Of a stretch of DNA of 51,899 nucleotides, positions 1 to 11,521 are shown piece after piece. Source of the DNA: Neelides folsomi. Taxonomy: Eukaryota > Arthropoda > Collembola > Neelipleona > Neelidae. Numbering within the stretch: the stretch's first letter is position 1; every line of letters starts with the position of its first letter. The notes beneath the pieces were generated by a model. It was given only the letters and a program-made list of their open reading frames with translations, did no database searches and was not told the origin of the DNA. The DNA is taken from positions 1 to 51,899 of the forward strand of contig JAQGBZ010000411.1 of assembly GCA_034687125.1 (NCBI GenBank), written 5' to 3'. The translations under genes were made by a program, and so were the position numbers.

Positions 1-44
<44 letters not shown>
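1..44. repeat. Poly-C homopolymer at window edge
   Basis: The window opens with 44 consecutive C residues and then ordinary AT-rich DNA. A run of this length in such an AT-rich genome is either a true G/C tract or a sequencing or assembly artefact at a contig edge. Nothing else can be said from sequence. Confidence 0.9.
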
Positions 45-721
45 TGGACTCTAAGACCCCTCCACCCTGGGATGCCACCGATCATGATCATAAATTTAAC
101 CAAATATACATTATTCATGCTTTATAGCTAATGATTATTATAATTATTAGCTTTTTTGACTTTAGGACAATTGATAGATCGTGATTTTGGAAATGTTAAT
201 TTATTGTAAAGAATTATTAAAAGAATCATTCACTGTTTTAGATTAGATTTCCAGGAATTGGATACCAGAATACCAGTTTCTCACAAAAAATTGTTAAATA
301 TTAAATTAGCGTGTCGCCCTTGCTAGTGGAATCAGGTTTAATCGTTTAATACATATAAACATCTGTGTATTTAAACGAGAATATTAATGAAAAACATTTT
401 TTACAATATTATTAGATACTGCGTATATCAGTATAATGTACTGATTGAAATTAATAGTTGATGCATATTTATTTAAATTTTAAACCATTAAATTTTTTTT
501 AAATTGTGAAAACTAATAAATTTAGTTAATATTAAATATTCATGTTGTAAAATTCCAATTCCAATTAAATAATATTGATTTGGCCATATCAAAGCTAATC
601 CAAGAGTTAAAAAAAAAGTTCACATTTCTTCTTTAAATTCAGATCCGCTCCTTCAGCTATAAAATAATTCATAAAATAATATTTACAATATTGTATTTAT
701 ATAATTACTATTTAATCATTA
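45..721. other. Intergenic, no gene seen
   Basis: AT-rich DNA with no reading frame, splice-linked exon set or RNA gene that I can support. The first 60 bases after the C-tract are richer in C than the rest but show no recognisable feature. Confidence 0.6.
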
Positions 722-970
722 TTAATATGAATATTTACTCGAAGTTTGTATACACTTGAATGACGTTTTAGCAGGTGAATTTTGCATACAAAAATTGCAT
801 ATAAAATCAGGTTTATCATTGTCGAGTTTTTCAATTTTTAAACATAGCAAATGATACCAATTAAAGCACTTTGAACAATTAATCATTGTTGGGTCTTCAT
901 CAAATTTTGATTTCACGGAGCAAAAGTATCCTTTAAATTTAATATTTCTGATGGTCCTTTTCCGTTTCAA
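722..970 (-). pseudogene. PHD-finger-like fragment
   Basis: An open frame on the minus strand encodes a Cys/His series in PHD-finger order: FCS, then MINCSKCFNWYHLLC, then FICNFC. The spacing of the CxxC, H-x2-C and final CxxC pairs fits the Zn-binding C4HC3 pattern of PHD fingers, which often read histone tails. No ATG begins the frame; it stays open upstream to a stop near 1030. No flanking exon could be joined, so this is either one exon of an unseen gene or a fragment of a mobile element that carried a PHD finger. The neighbouring DNA is AT-rich with no other coding signal. I am fairly sure of the zinc-finger resemblance and unsure that it is expressed. Confidence 0.4.
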
Positions 971-2255
971 TCTTTCAACTAAACCCTTAATGAAATATAT
1001 TAAAATCTTTCTTGAACTTCGTCTTTATTTGTAATTTCCATTTGTTTTAACGAGTTTTTAATAATTAATATATAATTAATATTAGATTTAGAATGAATAC
1101 ATAAATATTAATGAAATTAAGTCCGATATAAATTTGTTTTTATTTAGGGATTCAGATAAAAATGGTCAATTAAATTAGAATGCATTTTTATGAATAATCA
1201 ATGCTAATGTGAAATAAAGTTATTTTATTTTGAGTTGAATGTAGGTAAATTATAATTATAAAATATCGTTTTATAATTTATGTTTTTATAATTGTAATTG
1301 TATATTCATTCGTTCGTTAGTCGACATTGTCGTTCGTTCCCAGCTTAATACATCATTTACGTTTGTAGATCTAAATATAGGAAGTAACTATGCGTTCAAT
1401 TTGTATTTTGCATTGAGTACTAATTTGCTGTTATTAGTACACATGTGAAGTAGCGGGCATGCGCAATGGGTACGTGTGTTGTAATTTGTAGCTGTGTAGT
1501 GCACGTTGTGTATTAGATTGATGTGTATTGTGTAGTTGAGTACCATCTTGTATGTATAGCTGTGTACTAGCTTGGAGACTAAGACAGGGAATACAATGTA
1601 AATGTGTGTACTGTGTGTAGTTGTGTACTAGCTTATATGTGTAGATGTGTATTAGCTTGGAGTGTAGTGTGTACTAACAGGGAGTTGCCATAAAATGAAT
1701 ACAAATGGATTAATTTTTAATTTATGAAATTATTAAAAATAAATGTTTGCATTTAATTAATTTTTGTATGGAAAATATCTAAAATTGTTTAATTATTTTA
1801 AATAATTAATAATAAAATTAAACAAACCATACAAGAACTTGAATAATTTAGTTTAGATAAATATTTATATATGCGATACAATTTCCATTAGTTAATATAA
1901 AACATAATTAATTATAATTAATAATAATAATAATTGTTCATTTATTCAATTAGTATTGTACAAAACAAAAATTGGTTTGAGGGTAAGAGCCATTGTAATT
2001 GATCAATCATTTTATTATATTATATTTATGATGACTTGATATATTTTTGATGAGTTAAAATAACACTATAATAATGCAAATAAAACATTCTCAATTTTTT
2101 AATACTCATAGCATATGTATAGCACTTTATTGTAATATAGCACATTCATCTTCATATACCATAATAATGTAATGTAAGTAAATATGTAATGATATAGATT
2201 ATTTATAATTATAACACTTATTTGGTAAAAATGGTAGAATTTAAGATTAAAATAA
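971..2255. other. Intergenic, no gene seen
   Basis: AT-rich DNA between the PHD-like fragment and the 3' end of HID1. It holds the GT-rich degenerate repeat described separately at 1480-1690 and otherwise no supported feature. Confidence 0.55.
1480..1690. repeat. Degenerate GT-rich tandem repeat
   Basis: About 210 bp of G/T-rich sequence in an otherwise AT-rich region. Variants of TGTGTACTAGCTTGGAG recur at roughly 1565, 1622, 1647 and 1667, mixed with TGTGTAG-type units. The copies are imperfect, so this is an aged or loosely organised minisatellite rather than a clean array. Confidence 0.5.
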
Positions 2256-5200
2256 TTAAACACGTTGAATTTCAAAAAGCTTCACTTCCGTGTCATACCA
2301 AATGGGTGGATCAGTATTCCTTTAAAACAAATTATTATAAGTAATTTTAAAAATTGATAAAATAGTTTAATTGCAAGATTTAACATTATAATTAATGTTT
2401 TTAATTTGCACCTTAAATAAATAACTCCCCACATGTAGGTTCTGAACCACATTGTCGTTCCGCTGTTGGCTTGATATTTCCTAATCAAAATCGGATGTGG
2501 CACGGGAAGCAAACCGACCAAAGTTCCATGTTGAAGAAATTTCAAAATCTCGCTCTCGTCGGTTAATCCTCTTTAAAACCATTCAATATTTAAGATATTT
2601 ATTTTAATTAGTGTTTCAAAATTATTTAATGTTTAGATTAATTTTGTGGATAATCTTAACTTACTTGTCAATGCATATTTTCTCAACTTGTGGCACTAAA
2701 ACCTGCAACAGTCTCATCACAGTTTGGAGAGGCAATTTTGATTTCCATCCTTGAACCCATTCAGGACTTGGAACCCACATTCGGTCATTGGCCTTAAAAT
2801 AACATTATTAAAAACTTCATAATTTAATTAACCATTAAATTCATTCATTAATTCATTCATTAAATTTATTCATTAATTAAGTATTTAATTTCATTTATTA
2901 AAATCGTTTATTATTAATCAATTAAAATCATCGACTAGTCATAAATAATTAAATTCATTAACATTAATTAATAAAATTAAACTCACCCCAGCAGAAATGA
3001 CCGAAAAAGATCTTTGCATGTGCGATTGTCCTTTTTGACATTTTTTGGGCGTTGGGGTCGAAGAGGCCAAAGGCATTGAATGCGATCTTGAAAGCGGCGG
3101 AGGATTCGGAGCTTCTTTGGTTTCTTCTTCTTTCACTTCTTCTTTCCCGGCCATAATGAGTTGGTTGAGTTGTTGGGGCGAAGGATGGGCCGATTCTTTC
3201 TCCGTCATTTTGTCAATTCCTGGTACAAGAGCCAACGTGGCGTTTAAAGTCCCGGGTTCTGCCAATTTAGCCGGAAGTGATCCTTCCATTGAGGGGCTTT
3301 CGGCCGTGCTGCTGCTCGCTGTAGAATCCTGAGAAGCTTTTCGGTCCGGTCGCGGAGGTTTCCGAGTCCCTGTGGATTTTCTTAAAAGTGATCGTGTGAT
3401 GCTGCAACTGTCCGTCGCCAAATTAGCCATTGAATGGAACACGTGGCGTTTGCGGATTATTGTGTACACCAGATTGGAATTTCCTATTAAATAAAAATTC
3501 CATAAATATTACTTGTTAATTTCAATTAAAATTAACTTAATAGTTAAATTAATAATGTAATTAAATTAAAAATTAGAAATTTGGGGGAATATGGCACTTT
3601 CTTAACTGCCCTCAATAGTCCTAACCAGTAGTTCTAATCCAGTCAATTAAAAATTATTTTAAATGTGTCTTTATGTATAAATTACTATTTAGTAATAATT
3701 TTTAATTATAGAGATAATTGACAATTAAGACATAATTAACTGAATGGATCTTAATGATAATTAACTATATGGATTTTAATGATAATTAACTTCTTGAATC
3801 AAATGAATCTCACCATCGAATTGATATTGAATAATGTTGTTGAATATTTCCAATAGGAAAAAGACCAAATGATGATTCCCAGGTGCGGAAAAAAGAAACC
3901 AGGGGGTTGAAAAAGCTTCAAGGAAATGAAGCAACTTTGTGGCCGAAACCATCGACAGAGTTTTGAGATATGGAGAAACGTTGACCAAAACAGTTAAAAG
4001 ACAATCAAAGAGGGGTTGAAGCCGCTGATGTCCAGTTGTCACAATCTTATGGAAAACAACAATGAGAAGATCCGCATGAGTTCCGGAGAAGACGGGAATG
4101 TCCATTGGAACTGCGAGATTGAAAGGTTTATTCAATCGGACACCGAAATTCCTTTCCCCACTCAACAGCAAAAGGAGGAAAACTCCGATGTGCATTAAAC
4201 CAACTCGAGCTAAAGGAATAAATAACATTAATAATAAGTTTAAATAACTATTTAACTATAATGTTTATAACTAATTAACTTTAACGTTAATAAATCCAAA
4301 AATATATAGTTGGGAATTTCCTTTGGATTTAGATTAAATAAGGACTGTGATTTTGAACATCTATTGACATATTTATTATAATTGTCATTTTAATACTTTT
4401 AAATAAATATAATTTTTGGCTTACAGTGATCCGCACGAGAGTCATTCAAATGGAATAAAATTGGGACGAGGATTTCAAGCACGTCGCTCGATTTAAGCAC
4501 AAAATACAAAAATTTCTGTAAAATTAAGACAATGTTATTAATCATTTAGTCTGACTATACATACCTAGTTAATTATAATTAAATTAATTAAATGAAAATA
4601 GCTCTGATTAAAATCACACTTGAAAATCACAAATAAATAATGTTCTTACTCACTTTGTTATAATCACACATTTTCCATAAGAAAACGAGTAGTTCTTGGT
4701 GGAAATTTATTTTCTTGGTTGAGTTTGGAAGATAAGTTTGGGTCAGAGGATTGTTGAGAAGTCGCGTGAATCCTTTTAATATGAAATAAAAATCTTCTTC
4801 GCGATGGATCCGGGAAATGTAATTGATAAACAAATTGTCCATATTGGGAGCCGTCTGAAAAAAATAATTATTATTTAATTAAATCATTATTAATTCATCA
4901 GTTTAGTTTAATTTTAATTATTTTAATGTTATTGACCTCTTCTTCTGTGGAGTTGTTTTTGTCGTGGTCCAAAACGACAATGAGAACTTGCAGAGCAACT
5001 TCCACGAGAGATTCGCGTGAGTCGGTGAAGATTAAATGATTGTAGGGAAGAATTCCAAAGCCGACGGGATCATAAGAGCAAACGAGATTCAACAATGAGG
5101 TGAAGAGGGGAAGAGCGTGCCGATTGTCACCAGAGGAAAAATATTCAATCCAACGATTAATAACAAATGTTTCACCTGCAATTAATTAATTAAACAATTT

Positions 5201-6390
5201 TATTTATTTAAAATCAAATTTACTTATTGTTAATCATTTATTTTATATTGTATTTAAGTAATGGTGAACCTTCCGGTTGAACATAAATCGTTTCACTAAA
5301 ACATGCCAATAACAATTTAAGAATTTCCGTCCGATTCGCATCATGTTGAACGTTCTGCTGCGGAGAACTGGAAAATAATGTTAATAGTTAGTTAATGTTA
5401 GTTAAATGTGATATGTTTCATGGTTTTAAAATTTTTGTTTACCTTGCAAATCCTACTCCAGCTTCCCATATATATTCACAACTATCTATAGAAGCCAAAT
5501 CTTCGGCGCGGTCCTGAAAGAATAAGAAATTTTAAGACATAAAATTAATAAAAAAAAATAATTAGCTAAACATTTTTATAATTTTTAGTTAAGAATTTGA
5601 TAATTGAACTTACTGGTCCTGTTTTCTTATTTCCAGAAACAGTAAAATCAGGACAAAACAATAAATCCTGAAATTTTGAAAATTTAATTAACCATAATTC
5701 AATCAGTATTTTTATTATTTAATTGAGTTGAAACTTTAAATTAATTATATCTAACTGATATGGCTGTAAGGAGGGCTTTAGCCAAAGGCAAAGTCTCGTC
5801 GTCTTCCCCTCCGCTTGACTTCTCATTTGAAGGGAGCGAAGACCAGAAAAAACTCCGCCAGTCCGAGTCTTCAAACATGTAGGGAATCACTCGGGTCAGA
5901 AGGCGAACGCAATTCAATGCTTAAATACACAAAACGCAAAAATTAACTTAATCATAATTAGTGTTTAAATTAACAATTAACTAATTGTTATGTTAAAATA
6001 AATGTAAAATACCAATTTGTTGATCTTGTGAAGTTCTACATGAAGATTCAACGGCTTTAACGAGTTTCTCCACACTTTTGTATGTCAAAGTGGCCAAATT
6101 GTTTGGAGATGAATCCCGCAATTGGCGGATTTCCGAAGAGGGAAGAAGCGTGAAAATGTCAGCGGCATTTGCCACACTGTCACTCCAAAATTGATCCCAA
6201 AATTCTTCATCATTTGGGTCAATTGGCTATTATAGAAAAATTTAATTTAATTGTGATATAAAATAAGTTTAATCGTATTTAATTTAAATAATGTTATTAA
6301 TAAAATAATGTTAAGAATTCTCACTCGAGTTTTCATAGAAAGCTCAACGAAGGCTTTCCGAAAATTCAACTTGGTCGCTGCGTTGCCCAT
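2256..6390 (-). CDS. HID1: HID1 (high-temperature-induced dauer 1 / HID1 domain protein)
   Basis: Fourteen exons on the minus strand: 6325-6390, 6013-6226, 5756-5919, 5614-5667, 5443-5513, 5270-5367, 4937-5175, 4654-4854, 4425-4515, 3814-4209, 2987-3483, 2665-2792, 2412-2570, 2256-2319. They sum to 2442 nt, encoding 813 residues; human HID1 is about 788. All introns are GT-AG and phases match. The start MGNAATKLNFRKAF is the family's potential N-myristoylation start (Gly2). Diagnostic stretches include SNLATLxYK-like NNLATLTYKSVEKL, SRIHREEDFYFILKG, GERNFGVRLNKPF, GHQRLQPLFDCLL and YMWGVIYLR, ending in KLFEIQRV. The segment around residues 540-690 is low-complexity and Pro/Ser-rich, as in orthologues. 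HID1 is a peripheral Golgi/TGN protein needed for neuropeptide sorting and dense-core vesicle maturation (established for worm and mammal). Identification is very secure; individual splice sites in the variable segment less so. Confidence 0.96.
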
Positions 6391-7955
6391 CTTTGACTAA
6401 ACTACTTTTTACTGTAAATATCCCTTAAAATGGAAAAGGCAATTAAAGTTATCTTAAGGTTTATCTTTATTTTCCCAATTGCTCAATGACATTGACAGTC
6501 AAGTCAAACTGCTTTTTAAAAATGGAGATAAAAACAATGAGTAATTAAATCCTCAATTTCTTTATTCAATAATTGAATATAAAAAGTTCGTGTTTATTTA
6601 ATGTAGTTAATTATAATTATATTTAAAGTTAAATGGTTAAATTAAATAGTTATTTAAATTACTTTCAGTTCCAATTGTGGTTGTCTCGTCTGGGAGTTTT
6701 GTTTCACCTGCTGTTGGAGGAGTTGGCATATGTCGAATTGGTGTGGAGTGAACGCAAGCGTTGTTCCTCAATATCGATCTTCCACCGTTCCAGACTCCAC
6801 AGCTCCCAAGGATAATTATCAAATTCATCCAACACACTTCCACATATATTAATCATTTAATCATCCTTATGCTAGCAGACGGAATATTAAATACGAATAT
6901 TAAGCAAGAATGTTAAATAGACTCATAAACTTATTGTACAACACTCCCTTAATATTGAGAATTGTTATATAAAACATTATTTAATGAGCCATTTTACATT
7001 ATTTTGCATACATACAATTGTACACTTATATGATAACTTATATGTTATATGTAATATATTGTGTATTATATTTGTATTGTACATATGTGTATTGAATTTA
7101 TTGAAACTGTGTACTTTAAATATGGAAATAATATGATGAATATTTGTTATGTATTTAAAATATTTGTTCAAAACTTTCCTTTTTGTAACCGCAAACCCCC
7201 AATTTATATTTATTTATATTTACCTTTAAATGAGGATGGTCCACATTGGAATATTGAATACAATAAATGATAACATAAATATTTGAAGGCTACATATATC
7301 CTATATATGTATTATGTATTTATGAGTTAAGTGGAGTTAAATGGAGAATTTACAGTATGCATGTTATTATAAGTAAAAGGTTAATAACTGTAAATGCAAC
7401 CTTTCCAAATGTGTCCAAAACTATCAATGTGAAAATATTAATAGGTAATAGCAATTTATTTTATGGAAATGGATTTATGGTGATTTACAATAATGATATT
7501 GTGCTGAATAAAAATATTGAATGAGAATCTATATGATCTATTTACCATTTTAATTGAAGCATTTTATTACTTTACCAAGAACATTCATTTTGTGAATCAT
7601 TGAGTTAATACAAATTGTGATTCATCTTTATTTATTATTATTTATTATTAATTAAGCTCAATTTGATTTATGACTAAAATTGAAGGTAATGTCATTTGAC
7701 TCATTTTTTCTAACATAATAACTACGTAAATTGATAAAAATATAACTTTATTGTTTGGTTAAAAGGTGAGCGGAAGATTTAAAAACTAGATCAAAACTAA
7801 TCAACTAATGGAATTAATAAATCTTTCTCTAAAACAATTAATTAATTAACAATTAATAATTCTCTCTCAGAATGAATTGATTAATTAAGATTATTAATTA
7901 AAATATTAATTAACAATTAATTAAGATTATTAATTAAAATATGAATGTTATTTAA
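6391..7955. other. Mostly non-coding; upstream side of HID1
   Basis: Apart from the small candidate ORF at 6704-6856, this stretch is AT-rich and holds short ATG frames of low complexity on both strands that look random. It must contain the HID1 promoter immediately above 6390, but no core element can be named. Confidence 0.5.
6704..6856 (-). CDS. Small ORF or first exon, unknown
   Basis: An ATG-initiated frame of 50 codons on the minus strand begins MINICGSVLDEFDNYPWELW and continues with a charged stretch (SLERWKIDIEEQRLRS). Its composition is protein-like (three Trp, balanced acidic and basic residues), unlike the AT-driven frames around it. The codon before the stop is AGCAG followed by GTGAAAC, a good splice donor, so it may instead be a coding first exon (6708-6856) whose partner exon I could not find before HID1 starts at 6390 on the same strand. 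I do not recognise the sequence. It could also be an upstream ORF in a long HID1 leader. Confidence 0.3.
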   Translation of the reverse strand: MINICGSVLDEFDNYPWELWSLERWKIDIEEQRLRSLHTNSTYANSSNSR

Positions 7956-9261
7956 TTAATATCTTGAGTGTGGCGAGTGTCCTGGAATGTCATGGAGATC
8001 ATCGTCGTGAGTTCTTGTCGAAGATCTTCGATTGAGCGGCGGGACATTTTTGTTGTTTCTTGTTCTCTCCACACGTTGTTCGTATTCCTTCTCCACGTTT
8101 GCCCCCATGTGGATGATTTGCTTTGTACTGAACTTGCAGCTGCTGAAAGATCTTTGGCACACGGCGGGGGAACGTGTGGAGGAACCAAGCGTTGCAGCAT
8201 TGCGGTATTTGCTACTGGCGTCGCTTTCACCTCCGCGCAATGGCACAACCACGTTCATGATCCTAAAAATTAATCATCATTAATTAAAATTAATTAAAAT
8301 CAATTTAATTAAATTTTTACAGTTAATTAATTAAATTGTATTAAATAATTAATTTTTACTTGAAAGTGGTAAGAATGTTTGTTTCATAAGGACCAATGTC
8401 GTTTTCCTCATCCGAGTCGTCAGAAACTCTCGAGTGAATGTCGCAAACGAGTTTCTGCAAGCATTTGTCTTGATCGAATGCCGTGACCAAAGTGAAAAAA
8501 CGACGGAGATCTTTCCGAAAATTCGTAATCAATTTCTTGTCCTTCTCGGACCCGCGTTCAATCGAAGTGGCCAAAGCAGCCTTTACAAGCTTCTTTCCCC
8601 TTTCTGGCCCAATGTCAAGAAAACGGGAAATGTGACGTGTTTCTTCTTCGCCGCCATTGTTGGAGCTTTCGCGGGATTTAGACTTACTCATATATTCGCG
8701 AGATTTATCATTGTTGGAGTATTCGCGTGATTTATCCTTACTTTCATTAGATTTTTCTTTACTGTATTGTGTGCGCGATTTATCTTTATCTTCGCGTGAT
8801 TTAGGTTTATTATCGCCATCGCGGGATTTATCCTCATTTCTTATTTCTTTAATGAATGGAATGGCGGGAAGGAGATCTTCCGCTGTCCAACCATCAGCTT
8901 CTACAAAAGTGTCAGTGAGTTGAGCCAAATAAGCTTGTTTGAGCTGTGCAATGAGTCGTTTCGAATCGTTGCCTTCTTCCGAGTTTTTGGCCTTTTTGAC
9001 CGATTCGGCCAATTTGTCTTCAAGGAACTTTTCAATGGCTAAGTTTTTAAATTGAAGTTCCTTCGTTTCGGGATCGACACCATGAGGTTTTTCCTTCTTT
9101 GACCCAACTGGAGCGGATTCTTCCATGTAGGGCTCAAAGGGGCTTGTGATTGTGATTGAAAGTGGCGTGGAGGAAAAATGCTGATGGTAAATTCGTTCAG
9201 GTGAATCGCGGGATTCTTCACTGTGTTCAAATTCAGTTGAATCAAGAGACAAATCGTCCAT
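7956..9261 (-). CDS. Unknown protein with DKSRE-type charged repeats
   Basis: Two exons: about 8359-9261 and 7956-8268, joined by a GT-AG intron (donor after ...TTCAA, acceptor TTTTTAG before GATCATG), giving roughly 400 residues. I do not recognise the family. The N-terminal third is acidic (LSLDSTEFEHSEESRDSPER). Around residues 150-200 it has an irregular run of DKSRD, EDKSR, KEKSNE and NDKSRE units, probably disordered. A more ordered C-terminal part follows, with DKCLQKLVCDIHSR and YETNILTTFK before the splice and KYRNAATLGS, C-x5-C and KFSTKQII after it. The CLQKLVCDI segment recalls conserved Cys motifs of arthropod-specific secreted proteins, but no signal peptide is present here. The ATG is preceded directly by a possible acceptor (TTTGTAG at about 9264-9270), so an upstream exon carrying the true N-terminus is possible. 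Confidence 0.65.
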
Positions 9262-10447
9262 TCCTACAAATTAAAAATAATCCAAATTATTCGACTTTCG
9301 AACTTCGACAGACTTAACATTATTTTAACTGACTCAACATAACTTAACATTATTTTTAACCACAATTAAAATCATTGTTGTATCTTGTATCTATTGGCAT
9401 TGGCTTATCAATTTACAAAGCAAAAGGAAATTAGTTAATTAATAAGTCAACAACCGTTGTGATTAATTGTAATTTCATGAAAATAGAAAGTTGATTATAT
9501 TTACAAATAAACCAATTTTAAACTTAATGATATTCACTACACGTATTCTTCGGTCTTAACCAGAAGTATCTCTGTGTATGTAATTGTGAGTAAATAGATC
9601 CAACAAGTTGTTTGTGATCAATCCACCATAAAGATGATAATATTTATTAAGTTGAGGAAATGGGGAGTGATTAAGAAGGACATTCAACATAAGTTTCATT
9701 TACAACTAACATTAACCATTTTAACAACACACAGGTGGATGTTCAATTTATAGTCTATTTATATTGTATGGGAAATGTTTGAAGAAGAAAGAGAAAATGG
9801 GAGAGGAAAAGCAGAAAGATTAATTTATTTAATTCCTCAATTAATCTCCCTCTCTTTATTTTATATCTTAACTGTAACTGTATATAAAAATACTATGTAT
9901 AGTATTTACCTCTACTTGTATAGCCATGTATAGAAACATCATATGAATTTATATACAATTTATATTTAATTTGTATAAGATTTGTAGTGGGAAGTGAAGC
10001 GTAGAGAAAGCTGTTTTGGACGCTTCATAACTCCACTTACTGCATTACATTGATCTTTGAGATTATCACACAGAGAGATGTAACGACTCCACACGTCAAA
10101 ACACACAGACCAAACACATTTAAAATCAAGTTAGAATCATATACAAAATACAAACCCATTCAACCCCTCGATAAAGATGGAAGGAAATTAAAGGTAGAAA
10201 TTGTGTGATTTGGATCTGGAAATGTATCAAGTCTCTCTTTATTATATCTTTTTTTAAAAGAATCCCTTGCTCACTGGCCCTTACTTTTTATAGCTACAAC
10301 TCTCATTTACTTACTTAAAAATTCAGTTCACTTTTATTTATATCTCTATTAGATTCCTATTAATCCTATTGGATAATTTAAATTACTTAATTTAATTACT
10401 TAATTTTAAATAATTTGGATTTTAGTAATTTAAACTTTAATTTTATC
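9262..10447. other. Intergenic, no gene seen
   Basis: No supported exon. The region could hide an upstream exon of the 7956-9261 gene or a short terminal exon of the His-rich gene, because both have splice-like signals facing this gap, but no frame-consistent partner stands out. Confidence 0.45.
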
Positions 10448-11521
10448 TTAATAAATTAATTTTTTATTACCTGGAAATAAATGCGATCCAAAAATGTTTT
10501 CATCTTTTTTATGACTTTGTTCTTTGAGTGGCAATTGGATGATTGGCATTCCATACATTGGATCATCTCGATTGAGTCCGAATTTCCTACCGGTTCGGAA
10601 TTCGGATCTTTCAATAGGATTTATATTTATTGAAATCGGAGGATCAAAACGTCGTCTTTCCTTTTTGTCTCCCCTATCAAGAAATGAATTCAATGATGGA
10701 TGGCTTTTTAATCCTTTTGGTATTCCTTTCAGTCGATCCGAATTTGATCCTTTACTTGACCCTTTATTTGATCTATCGCTTGACCCCGTATTTAACCTAT
10801 CATTTGATTTTCCTTTCAAATAACTCGTCAATTCTTTGCTTTTGGTCGACTTCGATTTTGTCTTTTTCCTCACAGCTTCCGATCCTTCTCCGCTGTGTCC
10901 AAAACCCTCGCCGTCTTCGTCCGAAGAATAAAAATACGAAAATGGATCTCGTCCTTTTTCAGGCCAACCGTTCGTTCCTTTCCCGTACAAATGAACAACA
11001 CTCGGAGTGTGTTTCTCATATTGGGACTTTTCGTATTGTTTTTGCCTTCTTTGTTTCTCGTAATGGTGACGAACCAAAGGTTTAATCAAAGTTGAGCCGA
11101 TTTTGAACCCGTGGCCGTAACCAGTAGCGAATTTAAGTATCGGATCTTCCCATTCCTCATCTTCATCATGGTGACTGTGATGGTCGTCGTCATGGTGCTG
11201 ATGATGGTGATTAGAAAATGGATGATGACCCGAATGTCCCGAATGATGATCGCCGTGAAAGTCATGATGGTCGTGATGGTCGTGGGCGTAGGAATCGTGA
11301 GAAAAAAGAGCAACACCGCCGAACAAAGCTCCGGGGAAAAATCCGACTCCGGTGCCAAGAAGGAACGAACCAACGGCGAGGGGAACTCCGATGTGGAAAA
11401 GTCCTTCGAGAGCGACCATTTTGAGCAAAAGGGCAAAAATAAGACCTGAATCGGATTCCAATGGGAAGCAGGCGAGAAGAATTAAAAAAATGAACAAAAC
11501 TTTGATATTCCAACACTCCAT
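10448..11521 (-). CDS. Secreted or membrane His/Asp-rich protein, unknown
   Basis: A single long frame of 357 residues. It starts with a signal peptide (MECWNIKVLFIFLILLACF), then a second hydrophobic, Gly-rich segment (residues 27-75, LLLKMVALEGLFHIGVPL and GSFLLGTGVGFFPGALFGG). Next comes a stretch at about residues 78-122 in which His and Asp alternate (HDHHDHHDFHGDHH, HHHQHHDDDHHSHHDEDEE). The C-terminal half is basic, Lys/Ser-rich and probably disordered, with TKSKSTKSKEL and repeated DRxNxGSS units. The His/Asp block would be expected to bind Zn, Cu or Ni; that is inference. Near the end, CCAGGTAATA could serve as a splice donor, so the last seven codons may be intronic read-through and a further exon may exist. 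Family unknown. The four overlapping antisense frames here are by-products of the repetitive composition. Confidence 0.75.
   Translation of the reverse strand: MECWNIKVLFIFLILLACFPLESDSGLIFALLLKMVALEGLFHIGVPLAVGSFLLGTGVGFFPGALFGGVALFSHDSYAHDHHDHHDFHGDHHSGHSGHHPFSNHHHQHHDDDHHSHHDEDEEWEDPILKFATGYGHGFKIGSTLIKPLVRHHYEKQRRQKQYEKSQYEKHTPSVVHLYGKGTNGWPEKGRDPFSYFYSSDEDGEGFGHSGEGSEAVRKKTKSKSTKSKELTSYLKGKSNDRLNTGSSDRSNKGSSKGSNSDRLKGIPKGLKSHPSLNSFLDRGDKKERRRFDPPISININPIERSEFRTGRKFGLNRDDPMYGMPIIQLPLKEQSHKKDENIFGSHLFPGNKKLIY

Noticed and set aside
11086..11449. Several overlapping frames on both strands across the His/Asp block
   Set aside because: They arise from low-complexity CAC/GAC codons of the real minus-strand gene.
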